The notes under the pieces were generated by a model. It did no database searches. It was not told the DNA's origin and saw nothing but the letters and a program-made list of their open reading frames with translations. Positions 54,525 to 64,000 of a stretch of DNA of 64,000 nucleotides are shown here, in pieces; position 1 is the stretch's first letter, and the number at the start of each line of letters is the position of its first letter. The DNA comes from Symsagittifera roscoffensis (lineage: Eukaryota; Xenacoelomorpha; Acoela; Convolutidae), in the NCBI RefSeq assembly GCF_963678635.1, contig NC_087069.1, forward strand, positions 11,657,186-11,721,185, given 5' to 3'. The translations under genes and the position numbers were made by a program.

Positions 54525-54602
54525 GTAAGTATGAATTAAATGAATATTACTAACTAATTACAATATTAAAAACTCACCATACTTTATCCATGTTTTCTTT
54601 AG
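54525..54602 (+). other. candidate 78-bp intron after the last ORF
   Basis: CAG|GTAAGTAT at 54522-54532 is an ideal donor, TACTAAC at about 54548 an ideal branch site and TGTTTTCTTTAG, ending at 54602, an ideal acceptor. All three core signals are present in a metazoan minimum-size intron. It removes no coding sequence. Confidence 0.6.
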
Positions 54603-56134
54603 ATTTTTAGCCTTCATCCGACAATCACCTACAAACACCACAAAAGACAAATAAAAATCGCAAATTTCATCAAACAGATTTCAAAAATTCTATTAATCTC
54701 TTACACTTATAAATTTATAAATTTAATACCAATGCAGTAAATTCATTTCTAAAATTTCCCCCACAAGCAGTAAATCTAATTATGATGAAAATTTGTAACT
54801 TAAAATTCGCCCATAACTAGCAGTAAATTTCCAAATTCTATGCAGTAAATTAATAAAATGCAATTGCAGTACTAACCTTTTGATATTCTCATTCATTCGC
54901 ACAGAAATTCTATCCACACTCGCACAGCTCGCCCACGAAGAATTGTTTAAAATAATGAATTTCAGTTTCAAGTTTTCACACTCAACAACTCTAACATATA
55001 ATAACATGTTTCAAACCTTCCTTTAACCCGGTTGGAAAGGAATCATATACTAAACAAAACTAACCAACGCAGCTTACTAAATACCACAAATCATAGAATA
55101 ACAGCATGACTAAGAAAAGGAAACCAACGGTACCCAAACCGGATTAACCCAGTTTAAAACTGGATAATTTATTCTTTTGAAGACTATTATAAAGTCTAAG
55201 AAAGAAATAATAAAACACAAAAAAGTCGAAAGACAAACCCATACCACAAACAATTTGATTTTTGGAAAAAGGACATAACCAACAAGACATAAGAAAAACC
55301 ACAACAAACCCAACATAAAACGTTGTCACATAACAGGACCCCTCACAAAAACCGCATGAAATCATACTCCCACTCCTGGCCTAACCCACCAGGAAGGACG
55401 TCCTGAGCATGCTCTATAGCCGGCCTAACCCACCGCGCTACATCCACGCTTTGTGACCACACCTCTATTTTTAATAAGAGCTACTCAAGTGTGAGTAACT
55501 CTTCAAAATAATTGAACTAAAACAAAAAGCTTTTGTGAAAACAACTAACTAAAATCATAATTAAAAAATATTAAACTAATAAATGTTTTATAAAATGTAA
55601 ATTACATTATGCAATACATAGATCAGAATACAACACCAAGGACGAACATCTAAAGACAAAACGACCCCACTACACTCGAGAGAGAATGGCCAACCACAAT
55701 CGATATGCCACTCACAATCACAACTCAAAGGATTTAGAGTACGACTTGACTTCGCAGAAAAGGACTTCATTGAACTAGACCAATGACCACCTCGATGTTC
55801 AAGTATACGTACAGATCCGAGTAACCAGGCATCCCCTCCACGCACAATCTCCACGCCATTCCCAAATTAGATCAGACACAAAAGAAGTTCTCCACGCAGA
55901 ACAGAAAAACCTGACATAGCAAACCATTCTGAAATCAGATTTGAGTTTGTTGCAAAGACTTAGTCGTTGTCACTAGAAGACACAACGTCTTATGTCTCTA
56001 ACTCCAGCTTCCTGGAACTTCTTTAACAAAGAGGAAACAGAAGAAATATGATGTTTGCCAAACACCAACGTCCATCATCCATCCTTCGAATTGCAGAAGA
56101 ACTATTCTAAAAAACTCTGTAAAACCCGGATGGG
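54603..56134 (+). other. 1.5-kb 3' non-coding region of the giant element
   Basis: No plus-strand gene. GCAGTAAAT is repeated four times between 54734 and 54850. GGCCTAACCCACC occurs twice near 55378-55435 in a GC-richer hairpin-forming patch. GGATGGG directly before the 3' LTR is a weak polypurine tract; a longer purine run (AAAGAGGAAACAGAAGAAA) lies about 90 bp upstream. Structured export or packaging RNA is a possible role. Confidence 0.5.
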
Positions 56135-56544
56135 TGGAACCTGATCTAGACTACATTTTATGATTGGATAATTTAGATATTTTACCAATGTAAAGTATTT
56201 AATATTAACCAATCATGATCCATCTAACTAACAACCCACTTATTTGTAAGTGCTGAAGTTACTTGTAATTTCAGCACCAGAGAGATTTGAATTTAACTTA
56301 GAAATTAGTTGGACTCTCCCGAGCACTTCAGCAACCGCAATAAACCAGTATACCCTAGATCTATTGAGCCTAGCAGAGACTAGTTAAACAACCTGAGACT
56401 AGATAGTATAAGAGTAAGATTAGGATCGGTATTAGACTAAGAAGTTGCACGAATCTATCCGGCCGAAAATAAGATAGCGTGACGAGCAGACGGTGTACCC
56501 TATCCGAAATTACTCTATGAGTTAACCAACTCGGTCATAACTCA
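56135..56544 (+). repeat. 3' LTR
   Basis: 410 bp, identical to the 5' LTR except C at 56392. It ends CATAACTCA and is followed by the GATT target duplication. Confidence 0.95.
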
Positions 56545-56548
56545 GATT
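56545..56548. repeat. target-site duplication (right), GATT
   Basis: Pairs with 37625-37628. Confidence 0.85.
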
Positions 56549-58252
56549 TCCGTTTTCCTTCTGGGTCGCTTGGTTCAGATAATTTCAGAGGCTAGGCGCA
56601 ATCAATGGATCTCTTTCGGTCAGTTTCCGCAAAAGTTCAGATCGTTCGGCGGGCGACATGTGTCTCTGACACCACTCGTTGCCAGCCTCTACTAGTGTTT
56701 CCAGTGTTGCTTGATTCTGTCTTCTGTTTGGGTTTTTTCAGTTCGAACTTCAGTTTTGAAACTTTTTGTCCATCTGGTATTGCCTTCAGTCTGCTTCTGG
56801 AATCCGATTGATCGCGCATTTCTTCTCAAGTCAGCATATTTCAATAGAGATGTTCCGGAACTGAATTAAACAACTTATCTTTTGCCATAGAGAAGTAACT
56901 GTTGGGTTTCCGACCACATAAGGATTAGAATGCGATTTACATCGTACACAGTTTCCTTTTAATTGCTTGGATTCAAAGTTCAACTAAGCCACGACCTCGG
57001 TGGTATCCTACTGGGTACAAAATTGAGCTGAATATTTTTTCATTGCAAAAAATCATAAATGTAAAAGTTAAAGAGTAATTTTGATCAGTTTGAACTGATT
57101 TTAATGTGCTTTGCTATGCCCCTTTGTATAGATTCTGCAAGAAAAATGATTGTTTATTCTGCTTCCGTATATCTTGTGATTAACGCTGAAGGATCTATTG
57201 AATGCTACCAAAATGTATAATTTTCCCCTCATTGTCAAATTTGGTTCTGCGAAGTCTAGTCGTAGTTTAATATTTGGACCAGTGAGTTCTGGTAGCGGTT
57301 TCGAGGAATCAATTGGTTTCGCCGATTCAAAGTTCTTACCATAGAGTGAAGACCATCGATAGATCTGACATAAATCAACGATCTCCAGGTGTTTTTGTGG
57401 CCATGAAGTTTACGTAGCTGCGTCAACCTTTGGCTCTTGGCCAGGGTGAATCCGGTGCAAGCGATTCATTATTGCGTTCTTGAGACTTATCGTGATTGCC
57501 GCTTTGTTGTCGATAATCACTAATTACCGTGAAATTGTCCCTGAAACTCAACAGATATTTCTACAGTCGCAAGATTCCTTCGCGATATTTTCTTGGAGGG
57601 GCAAGGGGCATCTTTTGACGGCAGTTCGCCCAATAGATCGCCTTCCTGTAGGTCCGACAGACTCGTTTTGAATGACTTCTCGTCTTTTTAACAACCGGAT
57701 GACATCCCACATCAATTTTATTGACTCGTGATATCATACAATGCAATCTTGCGGTTTTTTAAAATTGTTTTCAGTCTCAGTGATGCGAGTTTTTTTGCGC
57801 GAATCTTCAGAACTATCTGCAATTTTTTAGGCGACATGGTTGCTAATCTTTTTCTTTCTAATTTTCTTGAACATGATTTCCGGTAATCTTTCAAAGTTCC
57901 TCCCTCTCTTATTCGAAGTTACTGCTAAGCTGGCTAACTTTTTGGAAATGGACCGCAAATTTAACTTATCTGATGACACTTTTGATGGAACTGAAAATTT
58001 AAAATTGTTTGGAAATTGTGATATGGGATTAGAACTAATTGAAATTTGTAAACTAGGATTAGAGTTAATTGAATAGTTGCTTTTGAAAATTGTTGAGTTT
58101 GAGGTTATTATTTTGAAAAATAAGGTCCGAGACAATGACCTTTGGATAAACTCGGTTGAGCTCAATTTGCTGCTCTCTCGTTGGTTAAAAACTTTCACCA
58201 TGCCGTCTCCCGGTTGACGACAATTCTTCACGTTTTGTGCATAAAAATGCAA
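56549..58252 (-). pseudogene. decayed minus-strand retroelement into which the giant element inserted
   Basis: On the minus strand, broken frames run from a 141-codon Ser/Asn/Lys-rich segment (57827-58252) through a Cys/Tyr segment resembling a damaged zinc knuckle (57561-57746: Cys-x2-Tyr-x4-Tyr-x3-Cys) to a Lys-rich frame at 56637-56819 and the part that continues at 37628. Stops and frame changes are frequent. The order suggests gag then protease of a retroelement, but no catalytic motif is secure. Confidence 0.4.
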
Positions 58253-59463
58253 ACTCGACTCTCATTGGCTGAGATTTCCAATCACATGCTCGCCGTCTTC
58301 TCACGGTAATTTTTGAACTCGAAGGAACAAGTTTGATTGGTCAAAATAATCGTTCATAATTTTGCCACACTGGCGCTTTTCTGAAATTCGGTCGGTAAGA
58401 ATTTGATAGGACGAGAAAAATCTCTTCTGAGTTTGCGACCTCTTGTGCTGAGTAAACATCGTCTCCAGGTACAATCACGTTAATATTTTCATAAATGTCG
58501 TTTCTAATAGCTTTGTTTGCTTGATAGATACTATGACAGGCTGAATCAAAATTCTTTATTGTTATGGTAACAAACTGTTCCGCAAAATTACAGGTGAGGG
58601 TGCATATTATTTGGGATCTCTCGATAGATAGTCGGCTATACCACTTTTTCCCCTGCAGTATGCAAAAATGTATAGTCGAAATGCAACGTCAACTAACTGG
58701 TTGATCTTGATTGGTATAAGCTGTTCCCCCTGTTTTCTGTAAGGGCCGATTTTTTGACCTCATGATCTGTAAAAGTGTGGAAATGATTTCCTAGTTTTTT
58801 TTTTAAATTGGCAAGACCATAACACTGCTAATCATTTTAGTGAATCGTATTGTTTTTCTGCTGAATTTTATTTACAAATCCCGATGTGAATGATATTGGG
58901 GCCCATATCGAAACATATATTTACATATATATAGTAAATAAATTAATAGTCATTGCATCTCAAAATCTTGAAAAAAATTTCACGCAATAGCTCTCCTCAG
59001 AACTAACATGCACACGCTCAGTTTTGATAAAGAAACACTCTATTGTAATTTTAGATTAATAACTTACATCACAAAAAAACCTTCTAACTCAGAAGTTTTT
59101 CTTAATTTTTTATAGACATATTTAGTTTGCAAACAAATGAAAAGAAAATCAGCGTTTTTTGCAACCTTGGCTAATTTTGATTTACTCCTAGAATATTTGT
59201 ATATAAATACTTGGCTATACTTATAGATAGAAGACAAAACTGTAATTAGCTAAAGTGTAACAGAGAAAAAATTAAGCTGAAATAAAATTAAGCTGAAATA
59301 AAATGGGTGTAGAAAATGTATGTACATAGCTGAAAGAGTTAGTGAAAACCGTATGCTACTAAACCCTTGATATCGGTGCCGCGTGTATAAAAAAGGGGCC
59401 ATGATTGCACGAGAGATCACTATGAGCCAAAAACTGCTCGTTCTACAAAATCCATATGAAAAA
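58253..59463. other. non-coding stretch
   Basis: AT-rich, including TATATA tracts at about 58910-58935 and a duplicated AATAAAATTAAGCTGA phrase near 59278. No gene seen. Confidence 0.4.
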
Positions 59464-59690
59464 TGTGAACAAATTTATTTTCAATACTTTGCTTTGTAAC
59501 GCCACTCATTTAGCCAGAGTAGCACGTTCAGCAATTATAACGATAAACTCTTTGAGAAGCGGAACGGAAAATAGTGGCTCTTTTACACTTCCACTCTGTC
59601 AAAACTTCTATTTATAGATTTGTCGAACGTGCTACAATAGCTAAAAACGTGATGTTACAAAACAAAGTAATTAGAATAAAATTGTTCACA
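59464..59690. mobile_element. 227-bp MITE with long inverted ends
   Basis: TGTGAACAAATTTATTTT at the left and its inverted counterpart ending TTGTTCACA at 59690 pair over about 70 bp with mismatches (ACTTTGCTTTGTAAC facing GTTACAAAACAAAGTA; GTAGCACGTTC facing GAACGTGCTAC). There is no coding capacity. Confidence 0.75.
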
Positions 59691-60840
59691 ATGGTTATTT
59701 TTTTCACAATGTCAATTTTAATTGCGTCATCATAACGTTTGAAAATTTTTTCAAAAAAGACATTGGAATGTTTGGAAAGTAGAAAAGCTAATAAAATGTT
59801 TTGGTACTCTTTTCAAACTTGAGGATACTAATTGTAACAAGTTTTTTTTTTTCAGTATGGCTTCAATATGAGTTTCAAAAACGAGTTTCAAAACGAGATA
59901 AAAGTGTAAGAAAGGCTGTTCCTAATATGTATAACCAGCATTTATCAAACGCCACATAAAATTAGAAATCAAATTTCGAAAAATCTTGGAAAAAATTATC
60001 TTGAAGTGCACAGGGTTTGTGCTCAGATTTTTTAATACAATTTCTGCATGCAAACGTTTTTTGTGTGTATAATGTAGGCCTGAGAAACTTTCTTTTCTGT
60101 TTTTTAAGTGGCTTCTTTTACTTGCACATCATTTGCCTCATACACATCATTCGGCTCTCAGTAATTTTATCTGCGTGTTTGGGTACAAGACAAGAGGATT
60201 ATGAAACAAAATAGTTTAGGTAGCGTTATAAGTGTTATAAGTATATACTTAGACGCGAGGCCGAACTTTGCATCAGTTGCAATACAACGCAACCCTAGCA
60301 TTGCAAGCTAGCCAAAAGAATATGAGACGATATTGACAAAATCGAAAAAATAAGACAAAAACAAATTTCAGAAAAAATAGTCATAAGACCAAAACCACCA
60401 GCATCAAATAATCAATCAGTTTTTACGCAGCAGAATCTAAGCCGACATTTAGTGGGTACCCATTAGTGGGCACCCATTGAGCTGAAAACGAAAACAGCCA
60501 TAACAAAATGTTTTTATTATAAAAATCTATGGAGCAATTAGGATATAAAAATTTGAATTCTTGCAACAAACTACCTGAATTTTTTAAAATAATATTGACC
60601 GTTTTTTGCTTTTCAAGGGGCTCAAGATAAAATAACGAGACCGACAATGAACAAACCGAAACCAATTAGGCCGAAAAAAAATCTTTTAATCGAAAAAAAA
60701 AAGAAAATCAAGGAGAGTTTACAACGAAGTTTACAATTCAACCACCTGCCGACCCGAAGGGTCCCCCCTTTGTACTATTTTGAGATACCCATTTTGGCTG
60801 ACGGACCCTCAAAACTTTCTAAAGGCGCCTTCAATATATA
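59691..60840. other. non-coding stretch
   Basis: No gene recognised. An inverted copy of the dispersed 'GATGCAAAG..TTGCAATACAAC' module lies at about 60253-60295. GTGGGTACCCATTAGTGGGC is a short imperfect tandem at 60452-60476. Confidence 0.4.
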
Positions 60841-60990
60841 CTAAGCGCGCGCCAAAAAAAACTTGATTTTTCGGTCAAAATTTTCAAAAAAGTGCTTAAA
60901 AACGCTTTTTTTGGCCCGTTTTTTCAAAATTTTGCCTGCGACGCAGAAAGTGTGGCCAAAACAGGGTCTTCTTTCTAAAAGACAGATTGT
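60841..60990 (-). mobile_element. fragment related to the 30.4-kb DNA-transposon segment
   Basis: The reverse complement matches 30415-30560 in order: GACCCTGTT, TTCTGCG, CGCAGGCAAAATTTTGAA, GGCCAAAA, GGCGCGCGCT. Divergence is substantial. Confidence 0.55.
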
Positions 60991-61194
60991 TCTGACTTTC
61001 AAATAAAAGAACATATTACTTGTGCTCGCTACGGTTTTTTCTCCGGACAAAACGAGATTCTTAAAATAACCATTTTAGCGGGACGATTTGAGGCATGCTT
61101 GTTTCTATAATTAAATCCTCACTAAAGGCTAAAATGTTCACATTGTGATTTAAATAACGTACGGGAGGGGGATTTAAGAAATTCTTAAGAAAAT

Positions 61195-61990
61195 CGAAAG
61201 TATCCCGAGTCGAGATTTTTCGCCTAATTTGAAGCAAGTTTTGAGCAGTTTGAGCGGTTTTTTTAGACAATTACGCTCAAAATCTTGCTTCAAAATGAGC
61301 GGTTTGAGCGGTTTTTGAACGGTTTATCTAAAAAAACCGCTCAAAGACCTCGCAATATTTGAACGGTTTTGAGCGGTTTATCTAGAGAAACCGCTCAGAG
61401 ACCGCTCAAATCTTGTGCGGTTTTTGAGCGGTTTTTTTCTATAAACCGCTCAAAACCGTTCAAACCTTGTGCGGTTTTTGAGCGGTTTCTTTTAGATAAA
61501 CCGTTCAAAAACCGCTCAAACCGCTCATTTTGAAGCAAGATATTGAGCGTTATTGTCTAAAAAAAACGCTCAAACCGCTCAAATCTTACAAACTGTCCAG
61601 TGGTTATTTTGCTCGAGCATTTGAGAAAAGTCGCTCACATTGTTTTTGGTCAAGACATCGAAAAACTTTTGCTTGATTTGAGATCGGTTAAGCACTTTTT
61701 TAAATTGTAGATAGTATTTCAACTGCATCTTAGCGTGGGTTGACCAAAAATGCTTATCCTACAATTTCCATGTATGAAAAAATGCTTGTGCTACAATTTC
61801 GAGAAACCGTTCAAAAATCACCGCAAGAAATGAGCGGTTTTTGAGCGGTTTTTAAGCAAGATTTGAGCGATTTGAGCGGTTATTCCTAAAAAACCGCTCA
61901 AACCGCCCAAACTGCTCAAAGTTTGCTGAAAAACCGCTCAAACCGCTCATATCTTGAGCGGTTTTTAAGCGAGATCTCGACCCGGGATAA
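61195..61990. mobile_element. large CCGCTCAAA foldback array
   Basis: More than twenty CCGCTCAAA/TTTGAGCGG units in both orientations, with edges CCCGAGTCGAGATTTTT at about 61205 and GAGATCTCGACCCGGG ending at 61986. That gives the inverted CCCGRGTCGAGA termini shared with 36579 and 37285. It contains an inserted piece of the GGTTGACCAAAAATGCTTATC family (61735-61795). Confidence 0.75.
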
Positions 61991-62105
61991 GAAATCTTAA
62001 GTCGAACATTTCTCAGTGGACTTCTAAGGACAGTCGGAGCGCAATCAGGTTTGCGCCCTGGAACAAGTTTTTCTTGTTTGACTATATTTGATTATTGTTT
62101 TACAG

Positions 62106-62217
62106 GGATGTGTTCTTACTGCTGCTCATTCCGTGTGCATGCTGCGGAGCTCTTGCCGCAGCTATCTCTGTCGCCGTCTACTGCATCCACAAAAACAGTA
62201 ACTTCAACTTAAGATAA
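62106..62217 (+). CDS. gene B, last exon: transmembrane helix and short tail
   Basis: The acceptor TTTTACAG precedes it. In phase 2 it reads Asp-Val-Phe, then a hydrophobic segment containing Cys-Ala-Cys-Cys-Gly, about 25 residues in all, then Tyr-Cys-Ile-His-Lys-Asn and a short polar tail to TAA at 62215. The phase fits the donor at 35803, and the layout parallels the last exon of gene A. That the two exons belong to one gene is inferred: the intron would be 26.3 kb and contain the whole giant retroelement. Confidence 0.55.
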
Positions 62218-62219
62218 AT

Positions 62220-62420
62220 CTAGGAGCAATTTATAAACACAAAGTTAAAATTGAGAAAAACTATAATCCAATTTATATCAGAAAAAATATATAGAATCTA
62301 CGTGGATTTTTCAAAAATATCGAGGAGCAAGTTATAAACACAAAGTTAAAATTGAGAAAAATTATAATCGAAATCATAACAGAAAAAAAATTATTATCGA
62401 CGTAGATTTTTTGAAATTTC
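62220..62420. repeat. two-copy ~101-bp tandem repeat
   Basis: GAGCAATTTATAAACACAAA at 62224 and GAGCAAGTTATAAACACAAA at 62325, both followed by GTTAAAATTGAGAAAAA and later by an ACGTRGATTTTT segment. It begins right behind the stop codon of gene B, probably in its 3' UTR. Confidence 0.8.
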
Positions 62421-62789
62421 ATGGATTTCATGTCGTTGTTTTTGCGTAATTTTGATAACTTCACAGGGTAGCAAGATACAATTAATAGTTAAATGGTCAA
62501 AGCATAAAAAACAGGGAGTACTTTTTTATTGTACAGACCTAATTCAAAGAGATTTTTTTCTTAAAGAACTCAAATTTTGGAACTTTAGTTTAGTTCGCTG
62601 TACATATGTATCTTATTCTTTTGTTTCTGTCAGTTTTTGTTTTGAGTTTTATAGGCTGGTCAGTTCCTTTTGTTTCTGTTTTGGTTTTTATTTGGTTCCC
62701 TCACTTTCTTGGATCCGTCGGATCATCACCACGCCAAAATTTGTGACAGTTTTACGTCGATCTGCGTGGTGGCGTTTTGTCGTTTGTGC

Positions 62790-63122
62790 TTACTTCTGGA
62801 GTCCTTTCGATCGTATCATTTTCCCGCGTGGATCACTTTCCGTCGCCGTTCTCGTTTCCGCTTTACTTACCACTGTCGCCGTTGGCGTGCATGCTTCGTT
62901 CGCAGTGTCGTCTGAGTCGCTGCTCGATTCAGCAGTCCGTCGCTTCTTCTGTTTTTCCGGTGACTTTGTCGTCGTCCTTGCCGCTCGCTTGGCTGGTGCC
63001 TGTTTTTCACTTTGCGCCCTTGGCTTATCCGCCCCAGTGGTCAGACCGTCGGTTACATAGTCGGCAACAAGGTCTGCTGCTGTCCGCTTAGTGCTCGATG
63101 ATGGACCTGCGACTGCGTTCAA
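62790..63122 (-). CDS. minus-strand ORF, 110 aa, probably part of a decayed retroelement
   Basis: GC-richer than its surroundings. The product is Lys/Arg/Ala/Thr/Ser-rich, with a Lys-Lys-Arg-Arg patch and an acidic Ser-Asp-Ser-Asp-Asp motif, low complexity and probably nuclear in character. It follows, in minus-strand order, the integrase relic at 63768-64000. That suggests the 3' part or a neighbouring gag of the same element. No family is recognised. Confidence 0.4.
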   Translation of the reverse strand: MNAVAGPSSSTKRTAADLVADYVTDGLTTGADKPRAQSEKQAPAKRAARTTTKSPEKQKKRRTAESSSDSDDTANEACTPTATVVSKAETRTATESDPRGKMIRSKGLQK

Positions 63123-63265
63123 CCGTTCTGGATCTTATCTAAATGCGACACTGCTTCTTCGTAATGAATAGCCGTTTTTCATTTTTACCGTATGCGGAGT
63201 TAATTTTTCATTTTTTGGTCATGTTGTTTTTATAGCTGGCTGGGTTTTTGGATCGGCAGGGTCTG

Positions 63266-63490
63266 TTAGCTGGTACACTGTGTACGCTTCCTTGGGTGGC
63301 TTGGCTGCTTTGTGCCGCAATTCGGGGGAGCCTTGTAGTGGTGATGTTCGATTTCTCTTTCAGCTAGATCCTGTTTGTCAAAAATCCGGGGGCCACCGTG
63401 GTTTTGTGGTGCCATTGAGAGGTCGCTCCGCTTGTCCCAGTCCTCCATCCGGAAAAGTTCGTCGTTTGATCTCCCGCTCTTCTCGACTAA
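63266..63490 (-). pseudogene. minus-strand frame, probable Pol C-terminus relic
   Basis: About 60 codons beginning Met-Glu-Asp-Trp-Asp-Lys-Arg and rich in Pro, His, Lys and Arg. It lies between the integrase relic and the 110-aa frame, with composition typical of the end of Gypsy Pol. Confidence 0.35.
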
Positions 63491-63767
63491 AGCACACAGT
63501 TTTTGGGTTAATACTTTATTCCAATTAAAATTTTCAAACTGGGACGTTTTACTAGGTTTCTCAGCACCGATTTTGCTTCTCTCCCGAGGTGTGCTTCATA
63601 TTGAGTTAACTTTGTTTATTGTGAAAGACAAATCCTAAGGCGCTCAGTGCAATAATTAGCGGTTTGAATCGCTGTTCTTCTCTTCAGGTATGTTATTACA
63701 CAAATTTTTAGCGAACCGATTGTTCTTGCTACCATAGCAATTGCGCGATGTTCTCGAACTGGAGATT

Positions 63768-64000
63768 TTAACAATTCAATTTTCCCGTTTTCTCAAAATT
63801 TTTGTGTTTTTTGGAGAAGAACCCAGAGGCTTGGTGCATGTGAAGTTTTCTACGGTGTCCGTTAGTGGCTATATAATTTTTCAGGAATTTAGAGCAGACA
63901 GAGGTCAAAGGCCAGTGAGAAAATACATCGACGGCTATAAGGGCGTATTTTTTTCTTCCTTTTATGTAGCTAACTGGCCCCCAACGTTCCAATTGCACTA
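63768..64000 (-). pseudogene. integrase core relic of a minus-strand Gypsy element
   Basis: The frame enters from the right window edge. It reads Trp-Gly-Pro-Val, then Lys-Tyr-Ala-Leu-Ile-Ala-Val-Asp-Val-Phe-Ser-x-Trp-Pro, and later Arg-Lys-Leu-His-Met-His-Gln-Ala-Ser-Gly-Phe. The first catalytic Asp, expected two residues before Trp-Gly-Pro, is Glu, and the second (in Met-Asp-Gln) is His. The enzyme is dead. The element continues beyond the window. Confidence 0.7.

Larger units (their letters stand above)
37629..56544 (+). mobile_element. giant (18.9-kb) Ty3/Gypsy-like LTR retroelement with envelope-like and accessory ORFs
   Basis: Two 410-bp LTRs (TGGAAC...AACTCA) frame 18.1 kb of internal DNA. 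The order is PBS, leader ORF, ORF1, gag, (TAA) pro-RT-RNase H-INT, two small hydrophobic ORFs, a methionine-free ORF, env-like ORF, 601-codon ORF, mini-intron, long 3' non-coding region, LTR. The plus strand is strikingly A/C-rich and G-poor from end to end, unlike the flanks. One LTR difference in 410 bp and long open frames show a recent insertion. Typical Gypsy elements are 5-8 kb and retroviruses 7-13 kb. Its RT, DD35E integrase and GPY/F motif place it with Ty3/Gypsy and retroviruses rather than BEL/Pao or Copia. I do not recognise a named family with this gene set. Confidence 0.95.

Noticed and set aside
55588..55854. 88-codon antisense frame in the 3' part of the giant element
   Set aside because: An antisense gene, as in deltaretroviruses, was considered, but no start context, splice signal or basic/leucine-zipper features are visible.
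62452..63060. 202-codon plus-strand frame
   Set aside because: Largely the complement of the minus-strand 110-aa frame; Phe/Ser/Val-rich composition is typical of a shadow.

Overview
The window is AT-rich, repeat-dense nuclear DNA of a metazoan, most likely an invertebrate. The evidence is GT-AG introns kilobases long, small secreted/membrane protein genes split across them, several layers of LTR retrotransposons, many MITE-like inverted repeats and one tRNA-Arg-like gene. Nothing bacterial is present. I could not name the species.

Host genes are few. Two paralogous genes each encode a small single-pass membrane protein with six clustered cysteines (C-x5-C-x7..10-CC-x4-C...C) followed by a transmembrane helix. 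Gene A has exons at 3617-3779 and 6896-6986. Gene B has exons at 35646-35802 and 62106-62217. Their splice phases are identical (phase 1 in, phase 2 out), and the cysteine layout is that of Shisa/WBP1/VOPP1-type (STMC6) membrane adaptors. A possible intronless small membrane-protein gene lies on the minus strand inside the intron of gene A (4060-4323).

The main object is a young giant LTR retroelement at 37629-56544: 18,916 bp, 410-bp LTRs with a single mismatch, and a 4-bp target duplication GATT. It is Ty3/Gypsy-like (DSGA protease, YLDD reverse transcriptase, RNase H, DD35E integrase, GPY/F). Its reading frames are 77 aa leader ORF, 155 aa basic ORF1, 847 aa Gag, Pol in the same frame behind one TAA codon placed inside the Gag zinc knuckle, two tiny hydrophobic proteins, a 378-codon frame with no methionine at all, an 815 aa envelope-like glycoprotein with a PTAP motif in its tail, and a 601 aa unknown protein followed at once by a small consensus intron. 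This is far larger than ordinary retroviruses or Gypsy elements and looks recently active. It sits in the inferred 26-kb intron of gene B, in the sense orientation, nested inside an older decayed minus-strand retroelement whose frame closes up across the empty site.

Other layers are as follows. 1-12 kb: degenerate tandem repeats, a 786-bp MITE inside one copy of a diverged tandem duplication. 14.9-16.4 kb: inverted-repeat elements. 17.0-19.2 kb: a threefold 741-bp tandem array. 19.7-19.9 kb: an assembly gap followed by a near-identical 1.4-kb duplication. 20-26.5 kb: a stop-riddled Gypsy element. 27-32 kb: foldback elements, including a 1.2-kb near-perfect palindrome. 36.6-37.3 and 61.2-62.0 kb: dense CCGCTCAAA foldback arrays. 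62.8-64 kb: a decayed minus-strand Gypsy fragment with a dead integrase, running off the window.
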